64,000 bases of DNA, taken from Granulicella mallensis MP5ACTX8. Lineage in GTDB: Bacteria > Acidobacteriota > Terriglobia > Terriglobales > Acidobacteriaceae. The notes beneath the pieces are model-generated. The model saw only the letters and a list, made by a program, of their open reading frames with translations, was not told the origin of the DNA and made no database searches. The position numbers were made by a program, and so were the translations under genes. The stretch covers positions 2,418,001 through 2,482,000 of the forward strand of contig NC_016631.1 of assembly GCF_000178955.2 (NCBI RefSeq), read 5' to 3'. Below, piece by piece: positions 47,501 through 55,587 of the stretch (its first letter is position 1; each line of letters starts with the position of its first letter).

Positions 47501-48465
47501 TCAACGTAGGAGACGTAGGCCCCGCAGGCAGCTATAACCTGGACGCTTCTTATAGCGGCGATGCGAACCTGCAGACGGTGAGCAGTGCTTTCGATCCCAG
47601 TACGATTACGGTGTATAACAACACGCTGCCAACAACGACAACGACTGTAACGCCCAGCGCCACTTCACTCAATGCCGATGGAACGCTGAACATAACCGTC
47701 AAGGTAACAACGACAGGGCCACAGATACCGACGGGGAGTATCGACCTCTTTCAGAATGTGTTTTACCAGAAAATCGTTGTGCCGCTGGATGCTACCGGAA
47801 CGGCTGTCATCCCGACACCTCCCTCTGCGATCCTTGGAAATGGGCCGGTGCAGTTTACGGCGTCGTACACGGGCGATCACTACAACTCCCCCAGCGTAAG
47901 TGCGCCGGTTACGGTGAACGCGAACGTTGGCGATTTCTCCCTGGTCCCCGGCAGCTCGCTGGTCAGCCTCAAGAGCGGCAGCACAGGGAGCACCACTGTG
48001 GCAGTCGGCGCGCCATATGGGCAGCGTCTGACTGGTTTGGTTGCACTGCAGTGCGCTACCTCGTCGCCCAACCTGACGTGTGCCTTCTCCAGTTCCACAT
48101 TGACTCTGCCTTCCGATCCGACCCTGGTAGCGACGACGACACTGACTTTTACCGCCGTGCCTCCAGACTCTGCAAAACTTACCCTGCACGGCGAATGGTT
48201 TGGCGGAGGCGCGACCCTGGCGCTGCTGGCACTCATCCTGCCGATGCGTCGGCGGGGGCGGCGGTTTGTGGGTGTGTTCGCTTTGCTCCTGCTGGCGAAT
48301 GTTGCCGTGCTTGGACTGAGTGGGTGCTCCGGAAGCACTCCCGCTTCCATCCCGACAACTCCTCCCGCGAGTGCCCCAAGTGCGGCTGGAAACTACACGG
48401 CAACGGTGACGGCAACTACCTCGGGGATCACTCATACCGTGGTTGTGCGGGTCGCTGTGAAATAA
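44542..48465 (+). CDS. Secreted S53 (kumamolisin/sedolisin) peptidase with Ig-like repeats and C-terminal TM-Arg-lipobox cassette
   Basis: 1307 residues. Order: signal peptide, pro-kumamolisin activation domain (about 60-210, NPASASYHKWLKPSDFAQQF), S53 catalytic domain (about 235-690) with Glu 317 and Asp 321 in DEADLD, the oxyanion Asp near 400 in VSTGDSGSAG, and catalytic Ser 596 in GGTSASAP. Several Ig-like (Big3-type) repeats follow to about 1120, then a Cys-containing domain, and a cassette of hydrophobic helix, RRRGRR (about 1236-1241), second helix and LSGCSG (about 1260). The enzyme is expected to be an acid-active protease in acid soils. ATG follows AAGGAT. An intrinsic terminator follows the stop. 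The preceding GloVer gene shares the same cassette. Confidence 0.93.
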   Translation: MTRIRSFTSACCKGSLALMLLGASMVSVQRMSAQSVKVASRVTAAVDNNVRTTLKGNTPFQVQASVDRGALPDSTPANSMLIVLKRSETQEMQLRQTMNDLHNPASASYHKWLKPSDFAQQFAPADQDVQAVSNWLASQGFTVNQVSKGKAAIQFSGTAGQVRNSFHTELHTYVRNGVTFHSNNQDPQIPSALYPVVSGIAALNDIQPQSHTRILGKASFNPKTHASVPQWSYPADAGGVYLTVAPGDFALQYDVNPIYKAGYTGTGETIGIVSQANVDNTVVSNYRKLFGFSPTNLPSTIVDGFDPGTNGDGAGDEADLDVEVSGSVAPDAKILLYTGYDTSVTSGLFTAAIHAVDDDTADVISMSYGICEPTLGLSGNLLFNNLWSQAAAQGESVFVSTGDSGSAGCDNGQPQAEGGIAVNGIASTPYNVAVGGTDFYYSSYNSGNFQGQIDQYWNTTGSTGPMVSLLQPAPEQPWNNAFGLNVASGPTDQTTSSGSGGMSSCTEGTEDPSTASILSPTGKYISCSGGYAKPSWQTGVGVPKDGARDIPDVSLFAANGYNFSYWPICVAPTDCSTANLDPTTGAVTITGIGGTSASAPAMAGIMTLIDQAQKGRQGNPNYVLYALAAQVPSAFHDVTVGSNNVPCVTGSANCTLDTNGDGFYSLQVYPAGVGYDLATGLGSIDANVLLTNWNKVTFKSTATNLTLSSTTFAHGTPVTVTSTVVSSGGTPTGSVALVNTTTPAGAGIGTIALASGTGQALLTSLPAGNYNLVAQYGGDGTFAASTSMPVSLMVTPESSAVAVSGTYFGVDANGNTLPGVPFTNGITAQYGSFFDIDAKVYGASSSAAAPDGIATGVITVIDNGTPLTTLNLNSYGLAELQTGSLGAGTHSLVFSYGGDGSFNASQSAAYTITVVKGVPQIYIGNSVPAAVPVNGTLSVPVEVSSDNGQLPVGGTVTVTFGSQSQTVTLTQFNFGGLVNTGTGTATFNVGDVGPAGSYNLDASYSGDANLQTVSSAFDPSTITVYNNTLPTTTTTVTPSATSLNADGTLNITVKVTTTGPQIPTGSIDLFQNVFYQKIVVPLDATGTAVIPTPPSAILGNGPVQFTASYTGDHYNSPSVSAPVTVNANVGDFSLVPGSSLVSLKSGSTGSTTVAVGAPYGQRLTGLVALQCATSSPNLTCAFSSSTLTLPSDPTLVATTTLTFTAVPPDSAKLTLHGEWFGGGATLALLALILPMRRRGRRFVGVFALLLLANVAVLGLSGCSGSTPASIPTTPPASAPSAAGNYTATVTATTSGITHTVVVRVAVK

Positions 48466-48483
48466 CGGGTGTTGTTCTTTGAA

Positions 48484-48525
48484 GGCGGAATGAGAGCGGT
48501 TTTCGTCTCTCATTCCGCCTTTTTT
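48484..48525 (+). terminator. Intrinsic terminator after the S53 peptidase gene
   Basis: The stem GGCGGAATGAGAG...CTCTCATTCCGCC (13 bp) with a short loop CGGTTTTCGT is followed by TTTTTT. It lies 18 nt after the stop codon and closes the GloVer-S53 unit. Confidence 0.93.
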
Positions 48526-48564
48526 GTAACGAGGAGGACAAGATGCTCACGTAAACGGTACAAA

Positions 48565-49290
48565 TTATGTCGTATTCCTAATAAATCGAAATCGGTGTCG
48601 GTCAAACCTGATAGAAAAGACATGGTTTAAATCTTCTCCTCCGTCTTTATATCGGGCTGTTAGCTCGTACTCCATTTCGGTTGTCTCGTTTGGGTAATCC
48701 CGAAGGAATTGACGAAACATAGTACTTCCGATATTTCCAATCTTGCTACGATCCACTTGTCCCAACGATGGATAACCAACACTTTGTATGTCAAATGTAA
48801 GCGTGTTACGGGCGCGAGAATCAATGTGTGGAAGTTCGTCGAAACACAGAGAAAACTTCCCCAACTTCGAAATAATTGGATCAAATCGCACATCCGTCGG
48901 GATTCTTCCACATAGATGATGGATGTAGAACTGGACAGGAGAACTTGTTTCCATCCAAGATCTTTCGCCTTCGGCACTGCCAATATCCAAACTGAGTTTA
49001 GGCCGCTCATCGAAATACCTTTGCTCAAGCTCCTTAACGGATTCTTTGGCTGCTTCTCCTTTGAGAAACTCGATTCTCCAAGCCTGAAACGTAGAAATAG
49101 ATAGCCCCAGCACAAGTAAGGAGACATAGACGGTCTTTGGGGGAGAAGACCACCATTGCATTCCTTGCCCAAACCCAACAATCCCTACGGTTGCTGATGC
49201 GCCAACCCAGCCATACCAAGCGCTAAGTACGGCTATCACCCATACACGCACCTGGTTGATAGTCTTCATGTGTTGATTGTCCATCACCAT
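48565..49290 (-). CDS. Membrane-anchored protein of unknown function
   Basis: 241 residues. Two hydrophobic helices near the N-terminus (VWVIAVLSAWYGWVGASATVGIVGFG and TVYVSLLVLGLSISTFQAW), then a soluble region with an EGERSWMETSSPVQFYIHHLCG segment and beta-strands. No family is recognised. Base composition is clearly more AT-rich than the flanking genes, which fits the idea that it belongs to a relic integrated element that ends at tRNA-Ser (50437). Confidence 0.55.
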   Translation of the reverse strand: MVMDNQHMKTINQVRVWVIAVLSAWYGWVGASATVGIVGFGQGMQWWSSPPKTVYVSLLVLGLSISTFQAWRIEFLKGEAAKESVKELEQRYFDERPKLSLDIGSAEGERSWMETSSPVQFYIHHLCGRIPTDVRFDPIISKLGKFSLCFDELPHIDSRARNTLTFDIQSVGYPSLGQVDRSKIGNIGSTMFRQFLRDYPNETTEMEYELTARYKDGGEDLNHVFSIRFDRHRFRFIRNTT

Positions 49291-49356
49291 GAAGCCCTAT
49301 ACCAGGGAGAAAACAGATAAACGTCCGGGTTGTGCCCGCAAGCGCTGGGTGAGATG

Positions 49357-49944
49357 TTACTTGGCGTGGTTCCCGAAGTCATAGCCGCCAAGTGAACTAG
49401 CCTGATTAGCCTTTGCCATAGCGGCTACGTCGGGAATTATCGTAAAAAGAATGAATTCTCCCAACGGCAATGGTTCCTTGCTAGTGACGAGATAGATCTT
49501 CTCGCCCTTCTTTTCCACTGTAATTGGGATCAGAACCTTTGGGTCTAATTGGGCATTGATACCCGTCCACATCCGATAGCTTGCCATCGAAAGCTCTCGT
49601 CGATCCTTTTCTTCCTGAAAGCGAGCGAGGGTGATGTCACGTCCGGTGTCCACAGTGCCAACCAGGCACATTGCGAATGAACTGTCTGGAAGTTGATATG
49701 GTGATCTGGCCTCGCGGAATTGAGCTTTCACGCGCGCCTTTGCTGCTCCATAACTGAAAGCAGCGCCAGCAACATTTGTTGTCTTAAACCCGGTGGAATG
49801 GCTAGGGTCCATACCAAGCCATGTCGTGCCTTGCAGGTAATAGGCTCCCGAAGCTACTGGACAGTCAGGTAGTACGGGTTGCGCGAAAACGCTCAAAGGC
49901 GCACACAGGGCGGCTGCGAACACAGCAAAGGCAGTGATTTTCAT
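49357..49944 (-). CDS. Small secreted protein of unknown function
   Basis: 195 residues from ATG at 49944 (a GTG/ATG at 49962 adds six). A signal peptide (FAVFAAALCAPLSVFAQ) is followed by a mature chain that begins with PVLPDCPVASGAYYLQG and has two cysteines, suggesting one disulfide. No family is recognised. It lies between the other hypothetical gene and the recombinase remnant, on the same strand as the former. Confidence 0.55.
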   Translation of the reverse strand: MKITAFAVFAAALCAPLSVFAQPVLPDCPVASGAYYLQGTTWLGMDPSHSTGFKTTNVAGAAFSYGAAKARVKAQFREARSPYQLPDSSFAMCLVGTVDTGRDITLARFQEEKDRRELSMASYRMWTGINAQLDPKVLIPITVEKKGEKIYLVTSKEPLPLGEFILFTIIPDVAAMAKANQASSLGGYDFGNHAK

Positions 49945-50032
49945 GTGAAGTGACTGTACCATTCTAGCCGCGTAGAAGGCGAGAACAAATCACATGACCG
50001 ATCTCCGCTCAACAAGTAGTTGAAGATACATA

Positions 50033-50341
50033 TTGTATAGTTCAAGGGAGAAGGGGGAAGTTGATGGCCCGGCTTTTTCGAGTGCACGCGGTGTTGAAGG
50101 GGCAGGATTGCAGAGCGCTAGAGGTTGGTTTAACCCTGCGCTCGGAGATGCCAAGATCAAAGGCTACACATGGCATTGCAATAGACATACGTTCACCAGT
50201 AGACTGGTTATGGCCGGGATCGACATCTACACAGTCGGGAAGTTACTCGGTCACAAGTCACTGTCAATGACGATGAGATATTCGCATCTTGCTCCTGCAC
50301 ACAATGCAGCAGCCGTTGATAGATTGGTGCCTGTTTCGTAA
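50033..50341 (+). pseudogene. Tyrosine recombinase (phage-type integrase) C-terminal remnant
   Basis: 102 residues are open, with family similarity from about residue 12. The region WHCNRHTFTSRLVMAGIDIYTVGKLLGHKSLSMTMRYSHLAPAHNAA matches the catalytic end of tyrosine recombinases, with the HxxR-type HCNR, the LLGHKS histidine and the RYSHL tyrosine. The N-terminal SAM-like and core parts, with the first catalytic Arg, are missing, so it cannot be active. It lies 95 nt before tRNA-Ser, the kind of gene that integrative elements use as a target. Confidence 0.8.
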
Positions 50342-50436
50342 ATCGCAACTGGCACCACAACTGACACCGCATATTTAGACTGCAACGGGCTGCAATCTGA
50401 ACGGGTGTAAGTTGTTGATAGAAAGCAATATAACGC

Positions 50437-50528
50437 GGAGAGTTGGCAGAGCCCGGTTGAATGCACCTGACTCGAAATCAGACATCGTCGCAAGGCGATC
50501 GGGGGTTCGAATCCCTCACTCTCCGCCA
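50437..50528 (+). tRNA. tRNA-Ser (CGA)
   Basis: Acceptor stem GGAGAGT (50437-50443) pairs with ACTCTCC (50518-50524), then discriminator G and an encoded CCA (50526-50528). The anticodon loop CTCGAAA has CGA at 50473-50475, reading serine UCG. The long variable arm (ATCG-T-CGCAAGG-CGAT) is the class II feature of serine tRNAs. The T arm has GGTTCGAATCC. The outermost pair of the anticodon stem (C466, A482) is mismatched, which is unusual. Confidence 0.93.
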
Positions 50529-50658
50529 TTTCCTTTCTTTGTTTCTCTCTAAACAATAGGTAAATGATGACAATAGGTAAATGGCGCTAAGGCGTTCGTT
50601 TTCGTGTTGTTGTCCTCTTAACGCGACGTGTGCCTCAGGATGGTGGGACAATAAAGGC

Positions 50659-52317
50659 ATGATTACGTCCGATGAGTTGAATAAAATTCCAATCTTTGCG
50701 TGTTTGGAAGAACCTGAGCGGCAGAGGTTCGCCAACAAAGCTGCAGACATGCACCTGAAGTCTGGAGAATGGCTCATTCGTGAAGGAGATATCCCTTATT
50801 TCTATGTTCTCCTCGAGGGTGATCTTGCTCTGATCAAGGACGTTCTGGGACAGCCGCGTGAATTTCATCGATATAAGGTCGGAGCCTTCTTCGGAGAGGT
50901 TCCAATTCTGATGGGCGCTCCCGCCTTTGTATCCGTCCAGGCAAAGGCCTGGTGTCGCATTGCGCGATTCGACCGCCAACAGTTGCAGGAGTTGATTCGC
51001 GATTCCGCCGCATGCAGCGCCATCATTCTCCAGACCATGAATGCGCGCCTGGCCAGTGTGCAAGAGTGGATGAAGGAGATACCTTCCTCGCGCGTGTTCA
51101 TCGTGGGCTCGCAGTACGATACGGACTGTCGCGACATTCGTTCGTTCCTCTCGATGAACCGCATCCCTTATGAATGGGTAGACCGCGAACGCGAGCCGGA
51201 CCGGGTGCCTATATGCCTGCCGAAGGATTCGAGCGGTCCAGCGGTCATTGTCGATAGAGCGTTCTGCGTCGGACAGCCTCCGACGGTACGCAAAGTCGCG
51301 GAGGCGTTGGGGATTCGCACCACGCCGACCCGGGAAAACTATGATGTCGTCGTCATCGGGGGCGGCCCTGCCGGTCTGGCTGCGGCGGTGTATGGCGCTT
51401 CAGAAGGCCTGTGCGTGTTGTTGATTGAGCGCAACGCCGCCGGCGGGCAGGCGGGGACCTCTTCGCGCATTGAGAACTATCTCGGTTTTCCGAACGGAAT
51501 ATCGGGTGACGAGTTGAGCGAGCGTGCGCTGCGGCAGGCAGGACGTTTTGGCGCAGAGATGGTGCTGACTCGCGAGGTACAGAACATCGAGCCGATGACG
51601 GGCGGCTATTGCGTGGAGATGGATAGCGGCGACCGTGTGATGACGAAGACCGTAATTCTGGCCACAGGCGTCGATTGGCGCAGGTTGGACGCCGAGGGCG
51701 TCGACGAACTGCTGGGACGCGGCGTGCTGTACGGCGCTGCCCGTACGGAGTCGCCAACGGTGATCGGCAAAGATGTTTTCATCGTTGGCGGCGGCAACTC
51801 CGCGGGGCAGGCTGCGATGTTCTTCTCCAACTATGCGAACTCGGTGACGATCCTGGTGCGTGGGGCAGGGCTTCATCTCAGCATGTCGCAATATCTGATC
51901 GACCAGCTCGCGAGCAAGAAGAACATCTCGATCGAACCATTTACGCAGGTCGTATCGGTGGGGGGTGGGGATCATCTCGAGACCCTCTGCACCAGCACGA
52001 AGGGTTCAGCGCCACAGACGCGGAAAGCGGATGCGCTCTTTGTCCTGATTGGAGCGGATGCCAACACCGGCTGGCTGCCGAAGAATCTGCAGCGTGACGA
52101 GAAGGGATACATCTGCACGGGACGCGATGTCATGGACCTGCCGAACTGGAATGGCTCGCGTCCTCCGTTCCTGCTGGAAACCAATCTGCCGGGGTTCTTT
52201 TGCGCCGGCGACGTTCGGCACGATTCCATCAAGCGCGTGTCGAGCGGCGTTGGGGAGGGAAGCATGGCGATTGCGTTTGTGCATCAATACCTGGCGCTGG
52301 ATCAGAAGGCGAACTAA
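50659..52317 (+). CDS. cNMP-binding domain + Grx-like domain + thioredoxin-reductase-like flavoprotein (second copy, lacks CxxC)
   Basis: About 552 residues from ATG at 50659. Residues about 10-130 form a cyclic-nucleotide-binding barrel (LREGDIPYFYVLLEGDLALI-like). Residues about 145-225 form a Grx-like domain (VFIVGSQYDTDCRDIRSFL) that keeps one cysteine. The flavoprotein part follows: VIGGGPAGLAAAVYGASEG, GGQAGTSSRIENYLGFP and VGGGNSAGQAAMFFS. The site of the TrxR CxxC reads LYGAARTE, so there is no redox disulfide. It is a clear paralogue of 19753-21492 with the same domain order. It is convergent with the permease gene and separated from it by a 13-bp hairpin. Confidence 0.88.
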   Translation: MITSDELNKIPIFACLEEPERQRFANKAADMHLKSGEWLIREGDIPYFYVLLEGDLALIKDVLGQPREFHRYKVGAFFGEVPILMGAPAFVSVQAKAWCRIARFDRQQLQELIRDSAACSAIILQTMNARLASVQEWMKEIPSSRVFIVGSQYDTDCRDIRSFLSMNRIPYEWVDREREPDRVPICLPKDSSGPAVIVDRAFCVGQPPTVRKVAEALGIRTTPTRENYDVVVIGGGPAGLAAAVYGASEGLCVLLIERNAAGGQAGTSSRIENYLGFPNGISGDELSERALRQAGRFGAEMVLTREVQNIEPMTGGYCVEMDSGDRVMTKTVILATGVDWRRLDAEGVDELLGRGVLYGAARTESPTVIGKDVFIVGGGNSAGQAAMFFSNYANSVTILVRGAGLHLSMSQYLIDQLASKKNISIEPFTQVVSVGGGDHLETLCTSTKGSAPQTRKADALFVLIGADANTGWLPKNLQRDEKGYICTGRDVMDLPNWNGSRPPFLLETNLPGFFCAGDVRHDSIKRVSSGVGEGSMAIAFVHQYLALDQKAN

Positions 52318-52344
52318 TATAGCCCTCCAGTCCTGACCATCCCC

Positions 52345-52376
52345 TAAGGCTCATGCAGATATTTGCATGAGCCTTA
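52345..52376. terminator. Hairpin between convergent genes that includes a stop codon
   Basis: TAAGGCTCATGCA (52345-52357) and TGCATGAGCCTTA (52364-52376) are exact reverse complements of 13 nt with a GATATT loop. The stop codon of the permease gene (minus strand, 52374-52376) lies inside the right arm. T runs are short, so termination is likely but not certain. Confidence 0.65.
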
Positions 52377-54236
52377 CAGGTACCAGGGGATGTTGATGAC
52401 CGTAATGCGCTGATTGCCGCGGACGAGCAGCATGAGCTTGAGCAGTTGTGCACGCTGGTTGTGAAGCGGCGTCTGCCACCAGTGTTTGACGACCAGTTCG
52501 GGGACGAGGACGGCGATCTGGCACTCTGGGTGCTCACGTTCAAGCTGGAAGATGTACTCGACCAGAGGCAGCAGGACGAAGCGATAGGGCGAGGGTAGGA
52601 AGACGAGCCTGGGGAGTGGTTTTCCTGCAATCTGAATGGGCTCTGCGACGTTGCGTTGCCACATTTGCTCGACCTCGTCGCGACACTCTTCGGCATCGAC
52701 GTGGACAGCTTCTACTCGCTCGCTGAGCTTCATGGCAAAGCGCAAACCCTTTTCGGTGATACGAGTCCAGCGATCGAGCGGAACGACGACCAGGGGATGG
52801 GCGAGGTTCTCGACGTGCATGGGGCGATCGATGTTGATCTCACGCGCGACACGGTCGTAGTGCTTCTTCACTCCGGCCATTAGTAGAATCAGCGCGGGGA
52901 TGAGGATCGCGGTGATCCATGCGCCTTCCCTGAACTTTGTGACGAGTACGACGATGAGGGTGATGCCGGTGGCAATCGCGCCGATACCGTTGACGATCAT
53001 GCGCTGCCGTGTGCCTTTTCCCGGGTACTTGTACCAGTGCACCACCATGCCGGCCTGAGAGAGCGTGAATGCCAGAAAGGCACCGATAGCGAAGAGCGGG
53101 ATCAGGCGATCGGTGACGCCGCCGAAGATGATGAGCAGCGCACCGGTAAAGCCTACCAGGGCGACGATGCCGTGAGAGTACAGCAGGCGGCGGCCGCGAA
53201 TTTTGAAGACATGCGGAAGGTAGTCGTGCTGTGCGATGGCGCGGGTAAGGCGCGGGAAGTCGGCGTACGAGGTATTCGCAGAGAGCGCGAGGACAGCGAG
53301 GATGGAGCCGATGCTGACGTAGTAGAACCAGCCGCGTCCCATGACGGCAGAGATGAGTTGCGAGAGAACGCTTTGATAGCCGTTGCCGGTGGGGTCCGTC
53401 GCCCCGATGTTATAGGCGCGGCAAAGAAGCGCGATGCCGGCGAGGAAGACCATCAGCAGAATAATGATGATGGTGAGAGTGCGTTTGGCATTCTTCTGCG
53501 TAGGGGCGCGGAAGGCATTGACTCCGTTGCTGACGGCCTCGACGCCGGTCATGGCTGTGCAGCCGCTGGCAAATACCTTGAGCAAAAGCCAGAGGGAGAG
53601 TGCCGAGGTGACGGCGGGGAGATGGGGTGGTGCGATGACTGGAACGGGATGTCCGTGAGCTGCCAGGGCGCGAATGCCGCCCAGGATGATGACGACCAGC
53701 AGGGAACCCAGGAAGAGATAGGTAGGGATGAGGAAGGCTGTTCCGGTGTCTTTGACTCCACGAATATTGATCAGCGTAAGCAGGAGCAGAATGGCGAGGC
53801 AGAGCGCAAGGGTGTGGGGCTGGAGGAGGGGAAAGGCTGAGACCAGCGCTCCGACACCGGCGGAGATTCCAACGGCGGCGTTGAGGATGTAGTCGATCAT
53901 CAGCGCGGCGGCAGCCAGCAGGCCGGCGGTTTCGCCAAGGTTCTCACTGGCCACGGTATAACTGCCGCCACCGTTGGGATAAGCGTCGATCGTCTGCATG
54001 TAGGAGAAGAAGACGATGGCGAGCAACCCGATGATGGCAAAGCTGATCGGGACGATGTGAGCGATACCGGCTACGCCCAGGGGAATCAGCAGTGTGAGAG
54101 CGGCTTCAGGGCCGTAAGCGGCGGAGCTGAGGGCGTCCAGGCCGAAGACAGGAATACCCGAGATGGGCCCTATGTGTTCGGCACGTTCCTCGGACGTTGC
54201 GAGGGGCTTGCCTGCTAGAAGACTGAATAACGACAT
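52374..54236 (-). CDS. APC-superfamily amino acid permease with C-terminal cytosolic domain
   Basis: 620 residues from ATG at 54236 (an upstream start at 54266 adds ten). About twelve transmembrane helices, beginning with ISGIPVFGLDALSSAAYGPEAALTLLIPLGVAGI, the signature of a bacterial amino acid-permease subgroup. A basic C-terminal region of about 130 residues follows the last helix (RVEAVHVDAEECRDEV...). It would sit in the inner membrane. The substrate is unknown. The gene is convergent with the flavoprotein at 50659. Confidence 0.87.
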   Translation of the reverse strand: MSLFSLLAGKPLATSEERAEHIGPISGIPVFGLDALSSAAYGPEAALTLLIPLGVAGIAHIVPISFAIIGLLAIVFFSYMQTIDAYPNGGGSYTVASENLGETAGLLAAAALMIDYILNAAVGISAGVGALVSAFPLLQPHTLALCLAILLLLTLINIRGVKDTGTAFLIPTYLFLGSLLVVIILGGIRALAAHGHPVPVIAPPHLPAVTSALSLWLLLKVFASGCTAMTGVEAVSNGVNAFRAPTQKNAKRTLTIIIILLMVFLAGIALLCRAYNIGATDPTGNGYQSVLSQLISAVMGRGWFYYVSIGSILAVLALSANTSYADFPRLTRAIAQHDYLPHVFKIRGRRLLYSHGIVALVGFTGALLIIFGGVTDRLIPLFAIGAFLAFTLSQAGMVVHWYKYPGKGTRQRMIVNGIGAIATGITLIVVLVTKFREGAWITAILIPALILLMAGVKKHYDRVAREINIDRPMHVENLAHPLVVVPLDRWTRITEKGLRFAMKLSERVEAVHVDAEECRDEVEQMWQRNVAEPIQIAGKPLPRLVFLPSPYRFVLLPLVEYIFQLEREHPECQIAVLVPELVVKHWWQTPLHNQRAQLLKLMLLVRGNQRITVINIPWYL

Positions 54237-54330
54237 CTGCGCTCCACCTGACCGGTATACGGCCAAGCTGTGGCCGCATATAAGGTTTATGGAGAAGGCA
54301 TAAGGAATCCATAAAGCAGGTCTATAGTGC

Positions 54331-54834
54331 TTAATTAAGCTGCTTCTCGTAGCAGAGGAAGTTCAGGCCGGGGCGGAAGTCCAGCGTGATTTCGCCGGCG
54401 AACGTATAGCCGAGTTTAGGGAAGAGTCGCTGCGTTACCTGGTTCTGGGTGTTGGTATCGACACGCAGTTTTGCGATGCCGCGTTCGCGCGCAACGGTCT
54501 CGGCTTGTTGCATGAGGGCTATCGCAATGCCGCGACCGGCGAAGTCCGGATCGACGGCGATGCGGTGCACGACGATGGCGAGTTCGTGGATGTCCCAACC
54601 TACCTGGGCGTATTCAGGGGACTGGTCGGTGGTGATCGCTGCCATGCCGGCCAGGGTTCCGTCGACGTCTGCGACCCAGAGTTGGCTGAGCTGCACGTCC
54701 TGGGCGAAGACCTCGGGGTTGGGATAGCGGTCATCCCACTGCAGGTTTCCGGATGCCCGCATCAGGGGGACGACACGTCGTACGATCTGCATGATGTTGG
54801 GGATGTCATCGCTGGTAGCTAGTCTGATCTGCAT
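54331..54834 (-). CDS. GNAT-family N-acetyltransferase
   Basis: 167 residues from ATG at 54834 (a start at 54849 adds five). The acetyl-CoA motif is VDPDFAGRGIAIALMQQAETVARERGIAKLRVDTNTQN, followed by LFPKLGYTFAGEITL, the typical end of a GNAT domain. The substrate is unknown. The stop lies in a GCTTAATTAAGC palindrome (54328-54339). A 113-nt gap leads to the ECF sigma factor gene on the other strand, so the two are divergent and could share regulation. Confidence 0.87.
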   Translation of the reverse strand: MQIRLATSDDIPNIMQIVRRVVPLMRASGNLQWDDRYPNPEVFAQDVQLSQLWVADVDGTLAGMAAITTDQSPEYAQVGWDIHELAIVVHRIAVDPDFAGRGIAIALMQQAETVARERGIAKLRVDTNTQNQVTQRLFPKLGYTFAGEITLDFRPGLNFLCYEKQLN

Positions 54835-55007
54835 TGCACTTCTTTCCATAGCTTTCTTAGTTTTTCATAGAGGATTTGCTCTAGAGGTCGGTATTCGTTA
54901 CACGTTCTGAAAAGATTTTTGAGATCTCTGCAATATTTCGCGTTTCCATCCGTTAACACTGCATGACCTCGAGTGCGCACTCGTTGCATGACTACGAGAG
55001 GAGCAGG

Positions 55008-55577
55008 ATGCCTGGCAAAGAGTGGACGGTCGACGAACAGGACCAGCTCCTTGCAGAGGCATTGAAGCGCGACGAACCGCGCTTGAGAAGCTTTATTCGC
55101 AAGCGCGTACTCGATACTGCTGACGCGGAAGATGTGCTGCAGGATGTCTTCTACGAGTTGATCGCAGCTTATCGACTGATGAAGCCGATGGAGCAGGTGA
55201 CGGCGTGGCTGTACCGGGTGGCACGCAATCGGATTACGGATCTGTTTCGCAGGCAGAAGGCCGTGTCGTTGAACGACCCGATTGCCGATGATGACGAGTC
55301 GCTAGCCTTTGAGGACCTGTTGCCAACGCCGGATGCTGGGCCGGATGCGATCTATGCGCGCAATCTTTTGCTGGAGGCACTCGATGCGGCATTGGATGAG
55401 CTGCCTGCGAACCAGCGCGAGGTTTTTGTAGCGCATGAGTTATTGGGGCGCAGCTTCAAGGAGTTGTCCGAGGAGACAGGTGTGAGTGTAAACACGCTGC
55501 TTGCCCGGAAGCGCTATGCGGTGCTGCATCTGCGAGAGCGGCTGCAGGAGATGGATGAACGGTTTGGGAAGAAGTGA
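55008..55577 (+). CDS. ECF-type RNA polymerase sigma factor
   Basis: 189 residues from ATG at 55008 with GAGGAG just upstream; a start at 54963 would add 15. Region 2 (RLRSFIRKRVLDTADAEDVLQDVFYELIAAYR... WLYRVARNRITDLFRRQK) and region 4 (LDELPANQREVFVAHELLGRSFKELSEETGVSVNTLLARKRYAVLHLRERL) are complete. It directs polymerase to a small regulon under an unknown signal. No classical anti-sigma gene is next. Instead a small membrane protein gene starts 10 nt after its stop, then another short gene. Confidence 0.93.
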   Translation: MPGKEWTVDEQDQLLAEALKRDEPRLRSFIRKRVLDTADAEDVLQDVFYELIAAYRLMKPMEQVTAWLYRVARNRITDLFRRQKAVSLNDPIADDDESLAFEDLLPTPDAGPDAIYARNLLLEALDAALDELPANQREVFVAHELLGRSFKELSEETGVSVNTLLARKRYAVLHLRERLQEMDERFGKK

Positions 55578-55587
55578 GGTGCGAACG

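Noticed and set aside
50033..50341. An intact site-specific recombinase
   Set aside because: Only the C-terminal about 85-90 residues are similar to the family; the first catalytic Arg and the N-terminal domain are absent.
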